Positions 6,293 through 9,253 of a stretch of DNA of 9,253 nucleotides are shown here, piece by piece. A program made the position numbers and the translations under genes. The stretch is from a bacterium (GTDB taxonomy: Bacteria; Patescibacteria; Saccharimonadia; Saccharimonadales; UBA4665): contig JAJYCU010000012.1 of NCBI GenBank assembly GCA_021778165.1, positions 1-9,253 on the forward strand. The letters run 5' to 3'. Numbering within the stretch: position 1 is the first letter of the stretch; every line of letters starts with the position of its first letter. The notes beneath the pieces are model-generated. The model saw nothing but the letters and a program-made list of their open reading frames with translations. It had not been told where the DNA came from and searched no databases.

Positions 6293-6369
6293 TGGTACCC
6301 CGAGCAGGATTTGAACCTGCGACCTTAGGCTTAGAAGTCCTCTGCTCTATCCAGCTGAGCTATCGGGGC
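6293..6369 (-). tRNA. tRNA-Arg (anticodon TCT)
   Basis: The acceptor stem is GCCCCGA/TCGGGGT with a G1-T72 wobble. The D arm is GCTC/GAGC, the anticodon TCT lies at 6335-6333 in loop CTTCTAA, and the T arm is GCAGG-TTCAAAT-CCTGC. The discriminator is A73 and the CCA is encoded (6295-6293). The anticodon stem is odd: GAGGA against GCCTA gives only three Watson-Crick pairs, with G27-A43 and A31-G39 mismatched. The rest of the fold is normal, so I call it a real tRNA rather than a relic. Confidence 0.92.
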
Positions 6370-6379
6370 ATTTTCGTCA

Positions 6380-6388
6380 ATTATATCA
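6380..6388 (-). promoter_or_regulatory. Extended -10 (TGATATAAT) of tRNA-Arg
   Basis: On the minus strand, TGATATAAT lies ten bases before the first tRNA base, placing the transcript start near 6373. It is identical to the nonamers before tRNA-Gly and the P-type ATPase homologue. No clear -35 box is seen. Confidence 0.55.
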
Positions 6389-6439
6389 CGAAGTAAGGCT
6401 ATCTATATCTATAATATGGTAATTTATTGCCTTAGTTAC

Positions 6440-6445
6440 TATACT
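6440..6445 (+). promoter_or_regulatory. Candidate -10 (TATACT) for the PrsW operon
   Basis: TATACT matches the -10 consensus at five of six bases and would start a transcript near 6452 with an A-rich leader of about 23 bases and no Shine-Dalgarno sequence. A perfect TATAAT at 6410-6415 is an alternative with a longer leader. Neither has a good -35 box. Confidence 0.3.
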
Positions 6446-6474
6446 TAAAGTAAATAGATAAATAAAAAATAAAA

Positions 6475-7242
6475 ATGAAAATATTCTTTCTTCTTCTTTC
6501 GTTCATACTAATTGTTGCACTAATGGCTTGGTATCTGATTTCCAATGATAAAGGACCAAAGGAACCAATAAAAGCATTATGGCTAGCATTTATCTTCGGT
6601 ATGTTTGGTGCTGTAGCGGCTAGTATTTTAGAGAAGTACTTAATAATTTATAAAAATACTCAACCAGGTGCTCCAGATATCAAAATGATTGGTAGCTACT
6701 TAGTAGTTGGAATTATTGAAGAATTAGTTAAGTTTTTGCCTTTTGCTATCTATATCTATAAGAAAAAATATTTCAATGAGCATAGCGACGGTGTTTTATA
6801 TTTCGCAATCGTTGGGCTTGGTTTTGGTTTACCAGAAAATTTATTGTATGTGCTTAATTTCGGCACTTCTACTGGTATAGGGCGCTTATTCTTAACTCCT
6901 TTCTTTCATGCTACTACTGTTGCTCTCGTGGGTTATTACTTATCGCGCAAAAAACTTTCTGGTGGATCGTTTAGGCCAGTTATTAATGCCCTAGCTTTAG
7001 TTATCGTTCTTCATTCTGTCTATGACTTTGGTTTATCGTCCGGGATAACGATTCTAACAGTTATTTCAATCTTAATCACAGCCTTTTTAAGTATAAATCT
7101 ATTTAGTTTGTATTATCGTTCAACCGAGTTAGATCAACTTCAGGGGATAGCCGAAGTAGGTATAAATCGATACTGCCGAAATTGTGGTCGAAAAAATTCT
7201 GAACATCACCTCTATTGTACATACTGTGGTAACCATGCTTAA
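6475..7242 (+). CDS. prsW: PrsW-family intramembrane protease with C-terminal zinc ribbon
   Basis: PrsW proteases cut membrane-embedded substrates; B. subtilis PrsW performs site-1 cleavage of the anti-sigma factor RsiW. Here 255 residues contain about seven membrane helices and the family motifs: EELVK (E82, E83, K86), D105 followed by GLGFGLPEN (114-122), FFHAT with H145, and LHSVYDF with H180 and D184. All expected conserved acidic and His residues are present, so it should be active. Fused at the C terminus, on the predicted cytoplasmic side, is a zinc ribbon, CxxC-10-CxxC (C234, C237, C248, C251). The next gene, 25 bases on, starts with a matching ribbon, suggesting the two proteins work together (inference). 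The start has an A-rich leader and no Shine-Dalgarno sequence. PrsW family is confident; the substrate is unknown. Confidence 0.88.
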   Translation: MKIFFLLLSFILIVALMAWYLISNDKGPKEPIKALWLAFIFGMFGAVAASILEKYLIIYKNTQPGAPDIKMIGSYLVVGIIEELVKFLPFAIYIYKKKYFNEHSDGVLYFAIVGLGFGLPENLLYVLNFGTSTGIGRLFLTPFFHATTVALVGYYLSRKKLSGGSFRPVINALALVIVLHSVYDFGLSSGITILTVISILITAFLSINLFSLYYRSTELDQLQGIAEVGINRYCRNCGRKNSEHHLYCTYCGNHA

Positions 7243-7267
7243 ATAAGGATGAAATAACTAACAAAAA

Positions 7268-8146
7268 ATGTATTGTCCAAACTGTAATTCACCAATCGAT
7301 GAGAGCGAATATTTTTGCGGAAATTGTGGTATTAACCTTAGACCAAAAAATCCTGAGTCAGATAAGATAATGAGTACTGGCTTTGTCGAAAAAACATTGC
7401 CCCAGTACGCGAAACTTAAAACAATTCCTAAGTTAAGTTTAGCGACCTACATTAGCTACCTTAGTTTTTTTGGTGGAGCTATCATCGCTTTATTTATTTC
7501 ACCTATTTACGGACTGTTAGCTGGTTTGATTGGCATTATCAGTGCCAGTTTTATATCGAGAAAATACCATATTATCCACAAATCAGTTGGTCTAGTCATG
7601 GCCTCAGTTCTAATTATTTTCAGCGTAGCGGTGGTGTCACATAATTATAATGTTTTGAAAAAAAATCAATCTGCTAATAAATTAAGTTCAAGTAATTCAT
7701 TGCTCAGCTCGTCAGTAAATACGAGTTGTTATAGTTTCAGTTTTTCAACTGAATTAAATTTATCGGCTAATAACACTGGATGTTCAATCGAGGCTTACAA
7801 TGGTTCGACTCCGAGTAATTCAACTATTTTTTACAAAATTTTATCGGTTGAAAATCATAATATAAACCAAACCAATTTTACAGGCTTAATCAGTCCGATT
7901 ATTGTTCAAGACGTCAAACAGAGTTTGAACGGTTTTAGTATTGTAAGTGAGAATCAAACAACTTTTGCCGGTAATCTCGCTTTTGCAGTTTTAGCTAACA
8001 GCAATACTGCTAATAATTCAGTTATTGAGGAGGGAGTTTATCATCCATCTTCAGGAGCAAACTTCTTTGACATTATTTACTCAAATGACTATCCTAATGT
8101 TAACTTGAGTAGTTTACAATCGAGCTGGGTATGGAAAAAATATTAA
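7268..8146 (+). CDS. Zinc-ribbon membrane protein with an extracytoplasmic domain
   Basis: I recognise no full-length family for these 292 residues. In order: an N-terminal zinc ribbon (C3, C6, C17, C20) of the double-CxxC type; a linker; membrane segments at about 57-77, 80-97 and 105-125; a Ser/Asn-rich linker (134-152); and a soluble domain (153-292) with two cysteines (C154, C172) that could form a disulfide outside the cell. With three helices and a cytoplasmic ribbon, that domain would be external. Its end (FFDIIYSNDYP, then SSWVW) resembles the closing strands of PsbP/DcrB-like domains, a weak impression only. It lies 25 bases after prsW and overlaps the next gene by 16 bases, so the three are almost surely co-transcribed. 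It may be the substrate or partner of PrsW (inference). No clear ribosome binding site; AAGGA is about 18 bases upstream. Confidence 0.8.
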   Translation: MYCPNCNSPIDESEYFCGNCGINLRPKNPESDKIMSTGFVEKTLPQYAKLKTIPKLSLATYISYLSFFGGAIIALFISPIYGLLAGLIGIISASFISRKYHIIHKSVGLVMASVLIIFSVAVVSHNYNVLKKNQSANKLSSSNSLLSSSVNTSCYSFSFSTELNLSANNTGCSIEAYNGSTPSNSTIFYKILSVENHNINQTNFTGLISPIIVQDVKQSLNGFSIVSENQTTFAGNLAFAVLANSNTANNSVIEEGVYHPSSGANFFDIIYSNDYPNVNLSSLQSSWVWKKY

Positions 8147-8412
8147 ACAAGAATCTACATAATCATTATTTGCCGATATTTCTGTTGGTAATCGGAGTTT
8201 CTTTGTTTATCTTCGTTATAAGTTATTCTACGGTCAACTTGTCTGGGCTAAATCCAATAAACAGAGTTTTTTTTACCGCTGATTTTAAATTATCTAAAAA
8301 TACAAACGGCAGTTACTCTATTGTCCCTAATAATCAAAACACTTTGACTTATCAGCCAAACTATTTAGTTGTCGGACAAAATACAATTTTACAGACTTCT
8401 TTGATACATTAA
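8131..8412 (+). CDS. Small single-pass membrane protein, function unknown
   Basis: This 93-residue protein has a short basic N terminus, one membrane helix (about 13-34) and an outward-facing tail of about 58 residues rich in Asn, Ser and Thr. I recognise no family. Its ATG lies inside the last codons of the zinc-ribbon gene, with a 16-base overlap in another frame, so translation is probably coupled to its upstream neighbour. Its topology suggests either an accessory subunit of the zinc-ribbon protein or a candidate PrsW substrate, but the sequence gives no direct support for either. The tail could instead belong to a secreted protein with an uncleaved signal anchor. The 48 bases after its stop, up to tRNA-Gly, show no convincing terminator. 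Confidence 0.68.
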   Translation: MEKILNKNLHNHYLPIFLLVIGVSLFIFVISYSTVNLSGLNPINRVFFTADFKLSKNTNGSYSIVPNNQNTLTYQPNYLVVGQNTILQTSLIH

Positions 8413-8460
8413 ACAAAATAAAGTTGTGTTTGACTTAGAATATATGTGAGGATGCATCTG

Positions 8461-8535
8461 TGGTGCGAGTGGCGGGAGTCGAACCCGCGTCACCAGTTTG
8501 GAAAACTGGGATAATGACCGTTATACCACACTCGC
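8461..8535 (-). tRNA. tRNA-Gly (anticodon TCC)
   Basis: The acceptor stem is GCGAGTG/CACTCGC, and the short D arm (GTAT with ATTAT) is typical of bacterial tRNA-Gly. The anticodon stem CCAGT/ACTGG is perfect, with loop TTTCCAA and anticodon TCC at 8502-8500. The T arm has the TTCGA motif, the discriminator is A73, and the CCA is encoded (8463-8461). It lies 26 bases downstream of the murA-like stop codon on the same strand and has its own -10 box overlapping that stop. Confidence 0.96.
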
Positions 8536-8555
8536 ATGGGTTAAGCTTAGGATAA

Positions 8556-8564
8556 ATTATATCA
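8556..8564 (-). promoter_or_regulatory. Extended -10 (TGATATAAT) of tRNA-Gly, overlapping the murA-like stop codon
   Basis: On the minus strand, TGATATAAT is a perfect extended -10 about 20 bases before the tRNA, with a transcript start near 8549. Its first three bases are the TGA stop codon of the murA-like gene, so any -35 contact lies within coding sequence. The tRNA can thus be transcribed alone or by readthrough from the murA-like gene. Confidence 0.55.
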
Positions 8565-9251
8565 AATTTCGTGGAGGATTGTTATATTAGCACCAAGGCT
8601 GTTTAGACGTTCTGATAAATCCTCATAACCTCTATTGATAGTGTAGACATTTCTAAGTAAACTTATACCATTTCCGGCCATCATACCGATTAAAAGTAGA
8701 CTGGCGGGGCGGAGAGCCGGCGGACAGATAACTTCAGCACTTTGAAATTTGGTTGGACCAGTGACATATGCTCGGTGTGGATCTACTAATTCTACCTGAG
8801 CTCCAATCTTAGTTAGTTCTGTGTAATAAATAGCCCTGTTTTCGAACATCCAGTCATGGATTAAGCTCCTACCTTTAACAACACAAGCTATTAAAACAAA
8901 ATAGGGAATGTTGTCTGGATTTATTCCTGGGTAAAGATTAGGATGGATTTTTTCTTCTAACGCCTGTAGGTTACCATTGTGTTGATGAATCGTTAAATCA
9001 CATAAATCTATGACACCATTTCCAGCTTTATAACTTTCACTTTTTGTTATTTTAAGACCCATTTTCTGTAGTTTTAGTAGTTCAAGGGAAATCCATCGAT
9101 AGGGTACTCGCTTAACAGTTATTCTAGAATTCGTTACTATGGCCGAAGAAATGAAGAACATCGCTTCAATTGGATCTTCTGTTGGATAGTAGGTTACATT
9201 TTTCTTAATTTTCGATCCAACACCTTTGATTTGTAAGAAAGGTGTGCCTAT
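8562..9251 (-). CDS. Divergent MurA-like enolpyruvyl transferase, C-terminal part
   Basis: The frame stays open to the right edge, so the ATG at 9161 is internal. The 229 visible residues are about the last half of a protein of the MurA family, which joins enolpyruvate from PEP to UDP-GlcNAc, the first committed step of peptidoglycan synthesis in the cytoplasm. Matches to MurA: DPIEAMFF (26-33) for DRIEAGTF; PGINPDN (108-114) for PGFPTDxQ; FENR (136-139); TELTKIGA for EL.RMGA; ALRPASL (179-185) for DLRASAxL; RGYE (207-210); and LGANI near the end. The Asp of TD, the Arg of FENR and the Arg of RGYE remain, but the Arg of DRIE is Pro and the Asp of DLRA is Ala. The catalytic Cys/Asp loop lies outside the window. 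It is either a divergent MurA or a paralogue with another role, so I give no symbol. Confidence 0.82.
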   Translation of the reverse strand: MGTPFLQIKGVGSKIKKNVTYYPTEDPIEAMFFISSAIVTNSRITVKRVPYRWISLELLKLQKMGLKITKSESYKAGNGVIDLCDLTIHQHNGNLQALEEKIHPNLYPGINPDNIPYFVLIACVVKGRSLIHDWMFENRAIYYTELTKIGAQVELVDPHRAYVTGPTKFQSAEVICPPALRPASLLLIGMMAGNGISLLRNVYTINRGYEDLSERLNSLGANITILHEI

Positions 9252-9253
9252 GC

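Noticed and set aside
8451..8458. GATGCATC palindrome between the last operon gene and tRNA-Gly
   Set aside because: Eight-base palindromes are expected by chance. It has no loop or T-run for a terminator and no partner copy.
9159..9161. ATG at 9161 as the start of the murA-like gene
   Set aside because: Codons before it continue MurA homology (YYPTEDPIEAM), and the frame is open to the window edge.
1..9253. CRISPR arrays, insertion sequences, integrases or prophage genes
   Set aside because: I found no regularly spaced repeats, terminal inverted repeats, transposase motifs or phage genes anywhere in the window.

Overview
The window is AT-rich bacterial DNA with short intergenic gaps, few Shine-Dalgarno sites and three single tRNA genes that all encode their 3' CCA. 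Its protein set is a triple YbjQ-domain protein, a polyprenol/phytol-kinase-like protein, a degenerate P-type ATPase, a LytR-CpsA-Psr (LCP) protein with a long basic tail, a PAP2 phosphatase, PrsW with a zinc ribbon, and a divergent MurA. This suggests a small-genome Patescibacteria/CPR bacterium, with Saccharibacteria as the best guess. That placement is an inference from gene style; no marker gene proves it. The standard code fits: every ORF reads through without UGA as sense, and the murA-like gene ends in TGA.

Layout. Positions 1-926 (+) hold the 3' part of a gene for tandem YbjQ domains; it is open to the left edge. A small polyprenol-kinase-like membrane protein follows (962-1597, +). 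It converges, with 4 bases between stop codons, on a 615-residue P-type ATPase homologue (1602-3449, -) that has lost essentially every catalytic motif. Divergent from that is an LCP glycopolymer transferase (3547-5226, +). Next come tRNA-His (-), a PAP2 lipid phosphatase (5397-6050, +), a possible 29-codon ORF (6135-6224, +) and tRNA-Arg (-). A tight three-gene plus-strand operon follows: PrsW with a C-terminal zinc ribbon, a membrane protein with an N-terminal zinc ribbon and an outside domain, and a 93-residue single-pass protein (6475-8412). The window closes with tRNA-Gly (-) and the C-terminal half of a MurA-like enzyme (-) that runs off the right edge.

How it fits together. Several genes concern the lipid-carrier side of envelope building. 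The MurA-like protein belongs to the family that starts peptidoglycan precursor synthesis. The polyprenol-kinase-like and PAP2 proteins could add and remove phosphate on the lipid carrier. LCP proteins move lipid-linked glycopolymers onto peptidoglycan. The PrsW/zinc-ribbon operon looks like a membrane proteolysis or sensing unit of unknown purpose.

The most noteworthy points are the catalytically dead P-type ATPase, the PrsW/zinc-ribbon operon, and -10 boxes placed 6-7 bases before start codons (leaderless transcripts). Further points are a recurrent extended -10 TGATATAAT, one copy of which contains the murA-like stop codon, and non-Watson-Crick 31-39 pairs in two of the three tRNAs.
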